The notes below the pieces were generated by a model. The model was not told where the DNA came from and did not search any database. It was given only the letters and a program-made list of their open reading frames with translations. A program made the position numbers and the translations under genes. Positions 53,209 through 61,881 of a DNA stretch of 64,000 bases are shown here, one piece after another; the first letter of the stretch is position 1; the number at the start of each line of letters is the position of its first letter. This stretch comes from Sphingobium herbicidovorans (GTDB lineage: Bacteria > Pseudomonadota > Alphaproteobacteria > Sphingomonadales > Sphingomonadaceae). Where the stretch lies: contig NZ_CP020538.1 of assembly GCF_002080435.1 (NCBI RefSeq), forward strand, positions 992,001 to 1,056,000, read 5' to 3'.

Positions 53209-53415
53209 TCATTCATTGTCCCACTCGTTTGGTAAGCTGAGCAGGCTGTCCCAAGGGTTGGGGGCCGGTCTGGTTGCCACATCCTCGCCAATTATGATCT
53301 CGATGGTGCGCGCATTCAGGTCCATCACAATACGGACGTTTGAAATGCCGGCTGCCTTAACAGCCTTCAGCGCGCGGTCCATGTCGGCTTGGGTAATTCG
53401 TGCGGGATGAGTCAC
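53209..53415 (-). CDS. Small island-associated protein, unknown function
   Basis: A 68-residue soluble protein. It starts MTHPARITQADMDRALKAVKAA and continues with a beta-rich SNVRIVMDLNARTIEIIIGED and an acidic tail (NPWDSLLSLPNEWDNE). I recall such short proteins near integrase genes of sphingomonad islands, but cannot verify this here. It points toward the tRNA on the minus strand, the direction where an integrase would be expected, yet none follows. Confidence 0.6.
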   Translation of the reverse strand: MTHPARITQADMDRALKAVKAAGISNVRIVMDLNARTIEIIIGEDVATRPAPNPWDSLLSLPNEWDNE

Positions 53416-53520
53416 CGGCGAGCGTCGATCATTGTTGGGATTGGCTTCTCATGGCTAGCAGATATGCATGCTTCCTGCGGTGAGCCCGCAGATAGGACGC
53501 GAGGGAAGGATTGTATCATC

Positions 53521-55653
53521 ATGCACCACGGCGATGTCGGCTTTCAAGATCGACCAATCGAGCGTCAGAATGATGACGCCTTGGATAGGGGCGCACTCGT
53601 TGAAAGCTTGATCCGCTCACTCGTCCGCGATGAAGTTGATCCCAATGGCCGCGTAACGGCTAGGCGAGCGCGCGGCTACGTGGTCGGCCTTACCGGTAGC
53701 TGGGGACTTGGCAAATCCAGCATTCTGAACCTTCTGAAGCTCAAACTCAGCTCTATGGATCGCGTTATCGTCTGCCTCTTCAATCCATGGCTCTTCAACG
53801 GTCGGGACGAACTGCTCCGCGGCTTCTTCAGCGAGCTCCGTGACGCAATGGGTAGGAGCAGCACCGAGAGCGCTCGAGGCATGGTTGCAGCGCTCGACCA
53901 GTACTGGGGCGCAATCGACCTCGCTGCGCATGCCAGCGCAGCATTCATCGATCTGCATGGCGGTGGTGGCGCCGCGACAACCGGATGGACCAAATGGAAG
54001 GACAGACTGCGGGCGGCAATCAAAAAGCCTGCGGACCGCTCACCCCAGCAGGAGAGGCGGTCTCTTGAGAAGAAGCTCAAGGAGAGTAACTCAGCGATCG
54101 TAGTGTTAGTTGATGAGCTCGACCGGGTCGAAGACGAAGAAGTTCGTGCCGTTGCTCAGCTGATCAAAGCGATCGGGGATATCAAGGGAGTGTCATACCT
54201 CGTCGCGTACGATCCAAAGAGAGTCACAGAGGCTCTTGGGCGCGGCGACCACAAGCGCGGAGAAGCCTACTTGGAGAAAATCGTTCAGTATCCAATTCCT
54301 TTGCGGCCGCTGTTTGCGAACGATGTCCAGCTGTTGGTCGATTCTGCCCTCCGGAGCCACGGGTTACAGTTGAGTAAGGCTGAGGAAAAGCACGAGCAGG
54401 ATATCCTGGCGATGCTAATCAAGCTTATAGAGACCCCGCGAGACGTGAAGCGGCTCATCGGCGCCTATGCCATTTTAGAAGCCGCTGTTCGAGGCGAAGT
54501 ATGCCCTTTCGATGTTTTGGGTTACTCGTGGATTGCCACCAAAGCGCCAGGCCTCCGGGCGAGGATAGCTGCGGACATTAACGCCGTCGTCGACGATCCA
54601 AGTGAAGCTGAAATGGTAGACCGGGTCGTGAGACGAATGAACAAAGAGGCTTCGCAAACGGTATCTGAGGTACTCGGGCCCGAAGCGACAAGCTTAGAGC
54701 CATTGCTGAGACTTCTGTTTCCTCGATTTTCAGAGTCACATGCGGAGCAGCCAAACAGAATTGGGCATCGAAGGAACCTTGTCCGCCTGCTTTACCTCGG
54801 AAATCCACCAGACATGTTACCTCGCACCGAGGTTGAACGAGTCTGGAACCTCACTGATCCCGCATCACTCGAGCGGGCCTTAACTGAGCTATTAAAGGAA
54901 GGGCGCCTTCGAGCCTTCCTCGATCGAGCCGACGACCTTTATCGCTCACTTGACCCAACGCGAGACAGCCTGTTTTGGCCGACGCTAGCATCTTTACTCC
55001 GCCGGCCTTCGGATTGGGCAACTGGAGCAGACGAGCGGCGCGCTATCGCGGAGGACGCAACCAGCAGTGTTATACAGTTAGCTATGCGGGATGATTCGCA
55101 GGGGCACAGAGTGGAAACCATCATGGAAGCTCTGATGGATTCGGGAGACCTGGTTTTAGGGCCAGCAATCCTGCGGAAGCAGATGTTTGCTCACGGCCTC
55201 ACCAAACATTCCAGGGGCGAACGGTACAAGGCTGCTTTAGGCCGGAAAGAGACTGAATCTTTCATTTCTCGCGAAATACCGCGCTATAGGGATGCGGTGA
55301 TGGAAGGCACGGCTCTTCGGCGGCTACCAAATTCAGAGGCGATATTTGCGATCTCAAACCTTGATCTCTGGGATGATGAGCTCAAAGCCAATTTCTTAGC
55401 TCAGCTGGATGGCGCCGAAGCATTGTCGACCTTTGCCTCATTGATGGTGCCCCCAGGCTATACTGTAGACGTATCGACCCTGAACGAACTGGCTGACGCG
55501 GAGGTGATATCCCGCCGCATCGCGAACATAGCGCCGGATGACTGGCCCAAAGATCCATATCTGCTGTCGTGCCTCCGCCGTCTCGAGGCTGCTGCAAAAG
55601 GCAGCGAGCTGATGTTTGAAGGCCTCGACCGAACTGAGGACCGAAAGGAGTGA
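53521..55653 (+). CDS. KAP family P-loop NTPase
   Basis: A predicted 710-residue KAP-type NTPase. Walker A is TGSWGLGKSS (lysine at about 65), the family motif FNPWLF is at 87-92, and Walker B is VVLVDELDR (about 194-202). These features typify KAP NTPases, many of which are membrane-associated and several of which lie in defence islands. No clear transmembrane pair is seen here in the usual position between Walker A and B, although AALDQYWGAIDLAAHASAAF is mildly hydrophobic. The C-terminal half (about 380-710) is helical and unassigned. ATG 53521 follows AAGGA at about 10 bases. Its codon use is more AT-rich than the core genome. Confidence 0.85.
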   Translation: MHHGDVGFQDRPIERQNDDALDRGALVESLIRSLVRDEVDPNGRVTARRARGYVVGLTGSWGLGKSSILNLLKLKLSSMDRVIVCLFNPWLFNGRDELLRGFFSELRDAMGRSSTESARGMVAALDQYWGAIDLAAHASAAFIDLHGGGGAATTGWTKWKDRLRAAIKKPADRSPQQERRSLEKKLKESNSAIVVLVDELDRVEDEEVRAVAQLIKAIGDIKGVSYLVAYDPKRVTEALGRGDHKRGEAYLEKIVQYPIPLRPLFANDVQLLVDSALRSHGLQLSKAEEKHEQDILAMLIKLIETPRDVKRLIGAYAILEAAVRGEVCPFDVLGYSWIATKAPGLRARIAADINAVVDDPSEAEMVDRVVRRMNKEASQTVSEVLGPEATSLEPLLRLLFPRFSESHAEQPNRIGHRRNLVRLLYLGNPPDMLPRTEVERVWNLTDPASLERALTELLKEGRLRAFLDRADDLYRSLDPTRDSLFWPTLASLLRRPSDWATGADERRAIAEDATSSVIQLAMRDDSQGHRVETIMEALMDSGDLVLGPAILRKQMFAHGLTKHSRGERYKAALGRKETESFISREIPRYRDAVMEGTALRRLPNSEAIFAISNLDLWDDELKANFLAQLDGAEALSTFASLMVPPGYTVDVSTLNELADAEVISRRIANIAPDDWPKDPYLLSCLRRLEAAAKGSELMFEGLDRTEDRKE

Positions 55654-55799
55654 TGGCCGTTAAGCATTCTCGCGAGCGCCGAGTTGGGCACAGAGTCGAA
55701 GTTCTATCAATGCCCGTGCTGCCATCCACACACAGGTGCCTCAAATGCGGTCCACCACCGCTTTAAGTTCGCGGATCCGCTGGGTAGGACCCGCGATTT

Positions 55800-56672
55800 T
55801 CAGCCCGCCACCGCCGGTTCGACTGACTCGGTCCGGCAGCGACAGGAAGGCTGGCTCCGCTCCTTTGACACATGGCTGCCGTCTCCTTCGCTGTCCTCAA
55901 TGACCTTTCGCAGCCGACCGTCGTAAGGTGCTTGTCGATGCTGAACGACATAGTTGCGCCATTTCCCCTTGCCGTGCCCTTGGTCAAACAGGGCGAGTTC
56001 GATCTCTTCGCCGTCTTCCGCATTCGACCGCGTGACGAGATCCTCGATCACAGCGTTGAAGGCGCGGTAGTTATCTGCGCTGTTCTGGTCGCTAACGGTG
56101 TAGCCCTCGACCAGCCGCCCGCTTCGGTTCCAACTCTTGTGGACGTCCGTCAGCACTACGTCCTGCCCGCACAGCAGGTTAACCGAGCATGCCGTCCACT
56201 GGTCCATGATGTAGCCAGGTTGGTTGTCCCGACAGAGGAAGAAGATCAGCTTGGTGAAGTAGGCTGGACCCATGCCTGGTAGCCCCTTGCGTGCACCAAC
56301 GGGCGCCCTGCGAAGGCTGCTGAACTCGGCATAGGCGGCGGTCGCATCTAGGTCTCCGTTCCACATACGATCGATCAAGGTGAGCCATTGGCTCGACCGA
56401 TCGTTGAGCAGCAGCCCGGCATTGCGGGTGCGCATTCCTCCCCAAGACAAGACGAGCATCGCGCGCGCCAAGGGGGAGGTCTCCGCCTCCAGCGCAGATC
56501 GCAGGCAGCCACGGCACATCGCCTCTGACCAGCGCTCCAGTCCTCCGCCAATAGCCGTCGCTGCCCAAGCCGATGGGACAGCGCCCACCCAACCTTTTGC
56601 CTCATGCACCTTGCGCTTTGCGAGGAGTGAGAGGAAATGATTTAGGCGCTCCTCGTCATACTGGATTGTCAT
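55800..56672 (-). CDS. OGG-fold / helix-hairpin-helix DNA glycosylase-like protein
   Basis: A 290-residue soluble protein. Residues 129-160 read KGLPGMGPAYFTKLIFFL, then DNQPGYIMDQW. This parallels the helix-hairpin-helix and active site of 8-oxoguanine glycosylases (LPGVG, then D in VDVH), so K129 and D157 could be the lysine and aspartate of the active site. No iron-sulfur cysteine cluster is present. The rest does not match standard Ogg, and I recall OGG-fold proteins of this type in island contexts. It converges on the KAP gene, with a 146-base gap. Function inferred. Confidence 0.7.
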   Translation of the reverse strand: MTIQYDEERLNHFLSLLAKRKVHEAKGWVGAVPSAWAATAIGGGLERWSEAMCRGCLRSALEAETSPLARAMLVLSWGGMRTRNAGLLLNDRSSQWLTLIDRMWNGDLDATAAYAEFSSLRRAPVGARKGLPGMGPAYFTKLIFFLCRDNQPGYIMDQWTACSVNLLCGQDVVLTDVHKSWNRSGRLVEGYTVSDQNSADNYRAFNAVIEDLVTRSNAEDGEEIELALFDQGHGKGKWRNYVVQHRQAPYDGRLRKVIEDSEGDGSHVSKERSQPSCRCRTESVEPAVAG

Positions 56673-56891
56673 CGTGGATGTAGGCCCTTCGATGTTGGGC
56701 GGATGGGCATAGCCGAGGAAGCCTAAGAGATTGTTCCCTCACCCGATTGCCGTGGTGGCAACGCGCCAGGGTGGCCATGGCTTCGGTCTGTTCGCAGTGG
56801 CGCTGGACAATCACGTCAGCAACCGTCACTTTCTCAGCTCGAGTTGACACACATTCCAATGGTCGCCATTGGCCCGCGCAAGAGGGTGTGC

Positions 56892-57566
56892 ATGGACGAG
56901 ATCGACATCAAGGTGGAAGCGCTATCGTGGGTGCGCCGTGCCTGCCGGGGTCGCCCCCTCCCCGTTGTCACCAGCGAGTTTTCGCTAAACGGCACGGGCA
57001 TCCGGGCCGACTTGGCGATCCTTGGCGAAACGTTCTGCGGGATTGAAATTAAGAGTGCCGCAGATACGCTAAAGCGCCTACCCAGCCAAATGGAAGGGTA
57101 CGCACGGTACTTCGATCAGACGATGCTGATCATTGCTCCTAAGCATGAGAGGGGCCTGAGCAAACTCGACCTCAAGCAGACAGAGGTATGGGTGCAGGAA
57201 GCGCGCGGCACTCATCGTCAGATACGCTCTGGAGCGATGACTAGAGCACCAGGCCACACCTTACTCGGACTGCTGACCATTCAGGAAGAGCGCCGTGCCT
57301 ATCGTGCTGCGCAGGGGCGGAAGGAGACGAGTGCCGAATATGACCCCTATCGCAGCGAGTTTGAAGCCGCATTCCGGTGCCGCTACCAAGGCACAAGCGA
57401 AGCGTTTTGGAATGCAGTCAAAGGGCGGATCATACGCAGAGAAGATCTCAGGCTGCTGAGCCGCTTCTACCCCGAGCGGCAACGCGCACAAGAAGCCTCA
57501 GCGGCCGAGGGTAAAAAGTGGCTTCAATGGACGCAGCAAATGAACGCTCTCGCTCCAGCACTTTAG
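56892..57566 (+). CDS. sce7726-family protein, putative PD-(D/E)xK nuclease
   Basis: A 224-residue soluble protein. Residues near 35-60 carry the nuclease-like pattern RADLAILGETFCGIEIKS, in which D, E and K fit the PD-(D/E)xK core, followed by a long helix with QMEGYARYFD and a strand LIIAPKHE. This matches the sce7726 family, known next to beta/sce7725-type proteins. ATG 56892 follows AGAGGG; a TTG at 56844 or ATG at 56859 would add 11-16 residues. Its stop overlaps that of the convergent beta-family gene by 4 bases. Confidence 0.8.
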   Translation: MDEIDIKVEALSWVRRACRGRPLPVVTSEFSLNGTGIRADLAILGETFCGIEIKSAADTLKRLPSQMEGYARYFDQTMLIIAPKHERGLSKLDLKQTEVWVQEARGTHRQIRSGAMTRAPGHTLLGLLTIQEERRAYRAAQGRKETSAEYDPYRSEFEAAFRCRYQGTSEAFWNAVKGRIIRREDLRLLSRFYPERQRAQEASAAEGKKWLQWTQQMNALAPAL

Positions 57567-58642
57567 CCCGCCCAATCGTCTTCAGTATCGTAAAGGCCGA
57601 TCGGGTCGTTGAAGAAAGTTTGTCGCTGCAAATGTAGGTTGATGCGCACAGCAGTGGAGCGTGCTGGCGTTTTAATGGCCGCACTATCGCCGCTCGCAGT
57701 CCGCTCTATCATTTGAGTTCCCCAAACGCGGAGCAGCGTGTCAAAAATTGGGGGGTTGAGCTTCAGCAGCGCTTGGGCCTGCTCCTGATAACCAGCAAAA
57801 CCTTCTTCTTCGCTCCGGAAAAAGCGCCATTCGCCCGGCTGCGGGTAGTCGATGCGCGGCGCAGGGATGCCACCACCTCCCCGCTGCCGCTCTGCCCTAG
57901 CACTTCCCCGATCACTGTAGATCATTCGATCTCGGCCGACTTGCGCTATCAGCAGATCGAATATCGTTCTCTCAAAGATCTCTTGTCTGGTGATCGTGGT
58001 AAATGTGTCCGGGAACGATGATGCGGATACGGAAATGCAAGCGTGAGGGCACGCGCTCTTGATAGCATTGACATGTTCAACGAGAAAAACAGCGCGCTGA
58101 AGCGGCTCTTTTGAAGAGATGCCCTCATCAAGGACGAAGCAGGTATCGACCCCGCCTTCTGTTCGAGCCGATATGCTTGCTGCCAGTGCGGGGAGCGCCA
58201 AATAGCCTTGCTTGGGGACTATTACGACCAGGCCGCGCCCTAATTCATAGAAGCACTCTACCTGCTCCCCGATTTCAGCCGCATCATCGATTTGAACGGC
58301 AGGAATGAAGTGACCGTTATCCACGGATTTGATGAAATCGCACCAATTGGAGTAGCCATTGGCTGGAAGTCGCAGGGCCGCGAGTTCACCGTGCACCGGG
58401 CGCGCCTTTGATGTTGGCTCTTCTGCTCCTACCGCCAGGATAGTTGGCCGATCCCCGTAAGCCTCATTCAACCGATCCAGAGCATTCTGAAGCTGGTAAG
58501 AGGTTGTCCAAGGCCGCAACGGCACGATCGGAAGCAACCGATCCTTCGTCTTGTTCGGCAGTTCTTGGAGCGCCCGCATCTCAGCCGGTCGCATGGAGAG
58601 AAACGGAAGATATGGCACCTCCGCAAACCGCCTAAGCGCCAT
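57563..58642 (-). CDS. Beta family protein (T4 beta-type, sce7725-like)
   Basis: A 359-residue soluble protein beginning VPYLPFLSMRPAEMRALQELP, then RLLPIVPLRPW, the start of the phage T4 beta-protein family (PF14350). The central region alternates strands and helices (FIPAVQIDD, GLVVIVPKQGY, HACISVSASSFP), suggesting a TIM-barrel-like fold, and the C-terminal part holds WRFFRSEEEGFAGY. The biochemical function is unknown. It begins 7 bases after the ImmA/IrrE gene, and is convergent with sce7726, its usual neighbour in other genomes. Confidence 0.82.
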   Translation of the reverse strand: MALRRFAEVPYLPFLSMRPAEMRALQELPNKTKDRLLPIVPLRPWTTSYQLQNALDRLNEAYGDRPTILAVGAEEPTSKARPVHGELAALRLPANGYSNWCDFIKSVDNGHFIPAVQIDDAAEIGEQVECFYELGRGLVVIVPKQGYLALPALAASISARTEGGVDTCFVLDEGISSKEPLQRAVFLVEHVNAIKSACPHACISVSASSFPDTFTTITRQEIFERTIFDLLIAQVGRDRMIYSDRGSARAERQRGGGGIPAPRIDYPQPGEWRFFRSEEEGFAGYQEQAQALLKLNPPIFDTLLRVWGTQMIERTASGDSAAIKTPARSTAVRINLHLQRQTFFNDPIGLYDTEDDWAG

Positions 58643-58648
58643 CTTCTA

Positions 58649-59155
58649 CTAACCCCCTATCTTAATCTTCATCGCAGCAGGTGAGACTTGAAAGCTTTCA
58701 GCCAGTTGCGCGTTGAGGTCCTGCACCCCTACCCTCTGCGCAACTTGCGCTGCGTTCGCTACTAATGCTGACGGCATAACAATATCTGATGCCAGCCGGT
58801 TTGCCTCGGCTTCAACGGCGCTCGATTGGTTCGAGCGGTATAGGGCATCGTCAGAGATGCCAGTCCCAATCAGATCCCCGTGGAGAAGATAATGCGCGAT
58901 TTCGTGTGCAACCGTGAACCGTTGCCTCCCGATGCTGTCATGGCGATTTACTCGGATGACAAAGCCCCCGGCCCCATCCGGCCTGATCTCGCCAGACTTT
59001 CCCGGAGGCAGAGTAGCCGCTTTGACCGCCAACCCGAGTGCGCGAGCAATGCCTTGGAGGTCGACAGGCGCGCTCCGCTGAAAGCCTTCAATCAACGCCC
59101 GAACACTCGGGCTAAGCTGACGCCACTGCGGGCTTTCTGGAATGACCTGTATCAT
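58649..59155 (-). CDS. ImmA/IrrE family metallopeptidase
   Basis: A 168-residue zinc peptidase with HEIAHYLLHG (HExxH) near residue 85 and ANRLASDIVMPSALV further on, which supplies the third metal-site region (E in EAEAN). The family cleaves repressors in mobile elements (ImmA) or a DNA damage regulator (IrrE). No cognate repressor with a helix-turn-helix was seen next to it. Its ATG overlaps the upstream gene stop in an ATGA junction, showing it belongs to an operon with the interrupted membrane protein. Confidence 0.9.
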   Translation of the reverse strand: MIQVIPESPQWRQLSPSVRALIEGFQRSAPVDLQGIARALGLAVKAATLPPGKSGEIRPDGAGGFVIRVNRHDSIGRQRFTVAHEIAHYLLHGDLIGTGISDDALYRSNQSSAVEAEANRLASDIVMPSALVANAAQVAQRVGVQDLNAQLAESFQVSPAAMKIKIGG

Positions 59156-59413
59156 TGAATCTCAGGGCCTTCCTTACGTTCATCTTCCTCCGCCGCATCT
59201 CGATCGAGCTGTTCGAGTTCGTCATCCTCGCGTCCGGCCGCGTCGAGCGCGGCTGCGGCGTCGAATTTCTCATCTCGCAAACTGCCAAGGGCCACGACGC
59301 CAATCTGCTCTATAATGCGCTCCCGAAGGTATTCAGGAGTGATAACCCTCGTGGCAATCGTTTGAGCCCGCCGCGTCAAATCCCTATCGAGATGCAGATT
59401 TAAGTATGCTTCA
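59152..59413 (-). pseudogene. 3' part of the IS-interrupted membrane protein gene
   Basis: Cytoplasmic C-terminal 85 residues (AYLNLHLDRDLTRRAQTIAT, then VITPEYLRERII and an acidic end). Its reading frame runs without stop into the IS edge at 59414. Removing the IS and one TTCA copy rejoins it in frame to the 60657-60959 fragment, giving a 186-residue protein. On its own a TTG at 59379 could start a 75-residue peptide, but no good ribosome-binding site supports this. Its stop overlaps the ImmA start. Confidence 0.8.
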
Positions 59414-59439
59414 TGACCTGCCCCCCGCTGGTCCCGCGG

Positions 59440-60338
59440 TCATAACGAGAGTCCACCGGTTTGATATTCGTGCTGTCCCACCGGCACAAGCGCGCCGGGT
59501 GGGACGCTTCCATTTTGCAGGAACGCCCGGCGCGCTTGTGCCGGTGTTCGGTTCCCCAGGGATGAGTGCGGTCTGACGTTGTTATAGTCATAGCGCCAGA
59601 CAGCCAGCTTGCGGCGGGCGTCGGCAAGGCTGTCGAACAGTTCCTCATTCAAGAGCTCGTCGCGCAGCGACCCATTGAACGATTCAATGAACGCATTCTG
59701 CTGCGGCTTGCCGGGATCGATGTAGTGCCACTCGACCCGGTTCTCGCTCGCCCATTTCAGGATCGCCCGGCTGGTGAACTCGGTCCCGTTGTCGCTGACG
59801 ATGCAAGTCGGTTTGCCATATAGCCGCACCAGCGTGTCCAGCTCGCGCGCCACCCGCACGCCGGAGATGCTGGTGTCACCTACGAGGCAGAGGTTTTCGC
59901 GACAGAAGTCATCGTTGATCGCCAAGATGCGCAGCCGGCGGGAGGCGCCGAACGTATCGGCCACGAAGTCCATCGACCAGCGGGCGTTCGGCCGCAGCGG
60001 GACCGGCATCGGCGTTCGACTGCCGCGAGCCCGCTTGCGCCCGCGCCGGCGGCGGACCGACAGACCCTCCTCCCGGTACAGCCGGTAGAGCTTCTTGTGG
60101 TTCATGATGTGCCCCTTGCGTTCGAGCATCACGCCGACGCGCCGGTAACCGAACCGGCGACGCGCAGCGGCGATCTCGCGCATCTCCTCGCGGATCTCGG
60201 CGTGGTCGGGCGGACGTTCTCGCCGGACCGTCTTGGGATCGACGCCAACCAGCCCGCAAGCCCGGCGCTGCGAGACCTCGTAGTCCCGCATCACGCCGAG
60301 CGCTGCGTCCCGTCGCTGGCCTGGCGTCGTCAGACTTT
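59440..60338 (-). CDS. IS3-family transposase OrfB (DDE catalytic part)
   Basis: Integrase-core transposase. The helix-turn-helix/HTH_21 region is [20 protein letters not shown], and the catalytic triad sits in [17 protein letters not shown] and FIESFNG. The C-terminus has [17 protein letters not shown]. It has no strong start of its own; it is expected as the C-terminal part of a fusion with OrfA through a -1 shift at G-GGA-AAA (60342-60336). The open frame appears intact. Confidence 0.92.
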
Positions 60339-60593
60339 TCCCAACAGGTCCTTCAGGATCGCGTTGTCCAGCACGCTCTCGGCGAGCAACCGCTTGAGCT
60401 TCGCGTTCTCGTCCTCCAGCTGGCGCAGCCGCCGTGCATCGGACACCTCCAGGCCGCCGTACTTGGCCTTCAGCTTGTAGAATGTCGCCGGGCTCAGCCC
60501 ATGCTTGCGGCAAACCTCCGCCGTGGGGAGCCCGGCCTCCTGCTCCTTGATCATGCCGATGATCTGCTCCTCGGTGAAACGGCTCTTCCTCAT
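60330..60593 (-). CDS. IS3-family transposase OrfA
   Basis: An 87-residue DNA-binding subunit: helix-turn-helix [20 protein letters not shown], then [20 protein letters not shown], followed by a leucine-zipper-like coil ([20 protein letters not shown]). It overlaps OrfB by 9 bases. The slippery heptamer G-GGA-AAA lies two codons before its stop. Confidence 0.93.
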   Translation of the reverse strand: MRKSRFTEEQIIGMIKEQEAGLPTAEVCRKHGLSPATFYKLKAKYGGLEVSDARRLRQLEDENAKLKRLLAESVLDNAILKDLLGKV

Positions 60594-60656
60594 TCGTCTG
60601 CTCCTTCGTTGGGGCAGACTCTACATCAAATCGAGGGAGCCAGCGGGGGCAGGTCA

Positions 60657-60959
60657 TTCAACAGTAGCTTCAACAGCCTCCTCCGTCTTCTTTTCCGCGA
60701 CAGATGCAGCGACTGCAGCTGACCGCTTCATGAATTCACGGTAGCCGTAGAGCGCCGCAAAGGCGCAGGCCAAAGCAAACACCGCAAGCAGCACAGTTAC
60801 TGCCGTGAGCGCAATCGCGGCTAGATCCCCGTAGGATACGCCAAGAGGCACGACGTGGAGCTCTCTGCCGCCAATCATCCAAACCATGAAGCCACCTATT
60901 ATGGCTCCCAAGAAGGCAAAGAGTGTGCGGTAGAGAGGAGGTTCGTTGTCCCAGTTCAC
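60657..60959 (-). pseudogene. 5' part of the IS-interrupted two-helix membrane protein gene
   Basis: N-terminal 101 residues: MNWDNEPPLYRTLFAFLGA..., with two transmembrane segments (about residues 12-30 and 46-72), then a Lys/Glu/Ala-rich stretch ([12 protein letters not shown]) that now stops just inside the IS. In frame with the 59152-59413 part it makes a 186-residue protein whose charged C-terminus would face the cytoplasm. It was the first gene of an operon with ImmA and the beta protein. A truncated two-helix peptide may still be made. 60960-61145, upstream, holds no gene. Confidence 0.8.
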
Positions 60960-61175
60960 GTGCCTCTCCTATCCTACATTTACGTCGAAAGACAATATGA
61001 TGGGAATAGAGAAGCAGAGCCCGAAACTCGAAATGTAGATCGTAATAATGCAACTCGGGACGCCTCTTTTCCCGTTTCCGTTTTCCCAGCATTTTGGCCA
61101 TTGTTCTTGCTTTCCGTCCCCACATAGCGCATCCATCATCCCGTCATGGCGCCGCATTTTTGCGGAGCGATTGCC

Positions 61176-61880
61176 ATGTTCAAGCCGACGATCACCGGCC
61201 CTTCACAGTCTCAGTTCCGCGAACTTGAGCGCCGGATTCGCGTAAAAGCGGAAGCCGCCCTGTTGCAGGCTAGTCATCGCGCAGGCCGGATCGCGACGTC
61301 GAGGATCCGCCAAGCTATGTCAGGCGCTGGCCTCGGCCGGCTGGGCAACGCCGTCGACGCCACGTCCGACCTCGACAAAGGCGGACGGCTTCACCGCTCG
61401 CCCGGCAACGTCTCCGCCTCCAGCGCCGTTCACTTGAAGAGCCGCAGCCCGCGAACGGTTGGCGCGATCGAAGCGTACACCGAAGGGGCAACCATCCGGC
61501 CGCGAAACGGCGGATGGCTTTGGATCCCCTCCGCCGAACTTCAGCGGCGGGTAAAGGGCGGGCGCAGGGTCACACCTGGCAACTGGAAATCATCCGGGCT
61601 GGAGCAGCGCATAGGCCCGCTCGTAAAGATCCCGGGCAAGCACGCAGGGGAAGTACTCCTGATCGTGCCTGCTGTGACGGTCAGGCAGGAAGGTCGCCCC
61701 TCCCCTCGCCGCCTGCCGAAGCGAGGCGGTGTCCGCACCGGGCGCGTGCTCCGCGAAAACTTCATCGCTTTCACCGGCATTCGCTCGACGACGCGCCAGG
61801 CGCGTGTCGATCCTCACCAAATCATTGATGGCGTGAGGGCTGAACTGCCCGCGCTCATCGCAGCAGAACTGGAGAAATAA
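61176..61880 (+). CDS. Phage protein, DUF6441-type
   Basis: A 234-residue basic protein. The N-terminal amphipathic helix (FRELERRIRVKAEAALLQAS), a central GAIEAYTEGATIRPRNGGWLWIPS, and VKIPGKHAGEVLLIVPAVTVR resemble DUF6441 proteins, found with tail genes of siphovirus-type prophages. The start 61176 has GGAG eight bases upstream; ATG 61146 is an alternative. It stops one base before the tape measure gene. Confidence 0.72.
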   Translation: MFKPTITGPSQSQFRELERRIRVKAEAALLQASHRAGRIATSRIRQAMSGAGLGRLGNAVDATSDLDKGGRLHRSPGNVSASSAVHLKSRSPRTVGAIEAYTEGATIRPRNGGWLWIPSAELQRRVKGGRRVTPGNWKSSGLEQRIGPLVKIPGKHAGEVLLIVPAVTVRQEGRPSPRRLPKRGGVRTGRVLRENFIAFTGIRSTTRQARVDPHQIIDGVRAELPALIAAELEK

Positions 61881-61881
61881 T

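Larger units (their letters stand above)
59414..60656 (-). mobile_element. IS3-family insertion sequence (IS407-like group)
   Basis: A 1243-base element with matching ends: TGACCTGCCCCCCGCTGG at the left and CCAGCGGGGGCAGGTCA at the right. TTCA stands at both borders (59410-59413 and 60657-60660), a four-base target duplication, as expected for the IS407 group. It holds OrfA and OrfB joined by a programmed -1 frameshift. It interrupts a membrane protein gene. Confidence 0.92.

Noticed and set aside
52967..53212. Minus-strand frame of 81 codons as an integrase remnant
   Set aside because: It runs into the antisense of the tRNA and shows no R-H-R-Y integrase motif; the repeats there look like protein-binding sites instead.
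61146..61175. Earlier ATG for the DUF6441-type protein
   Set aside because: No ribosome-binding site; the ATG at 61176 has GGAG at usable spacing.
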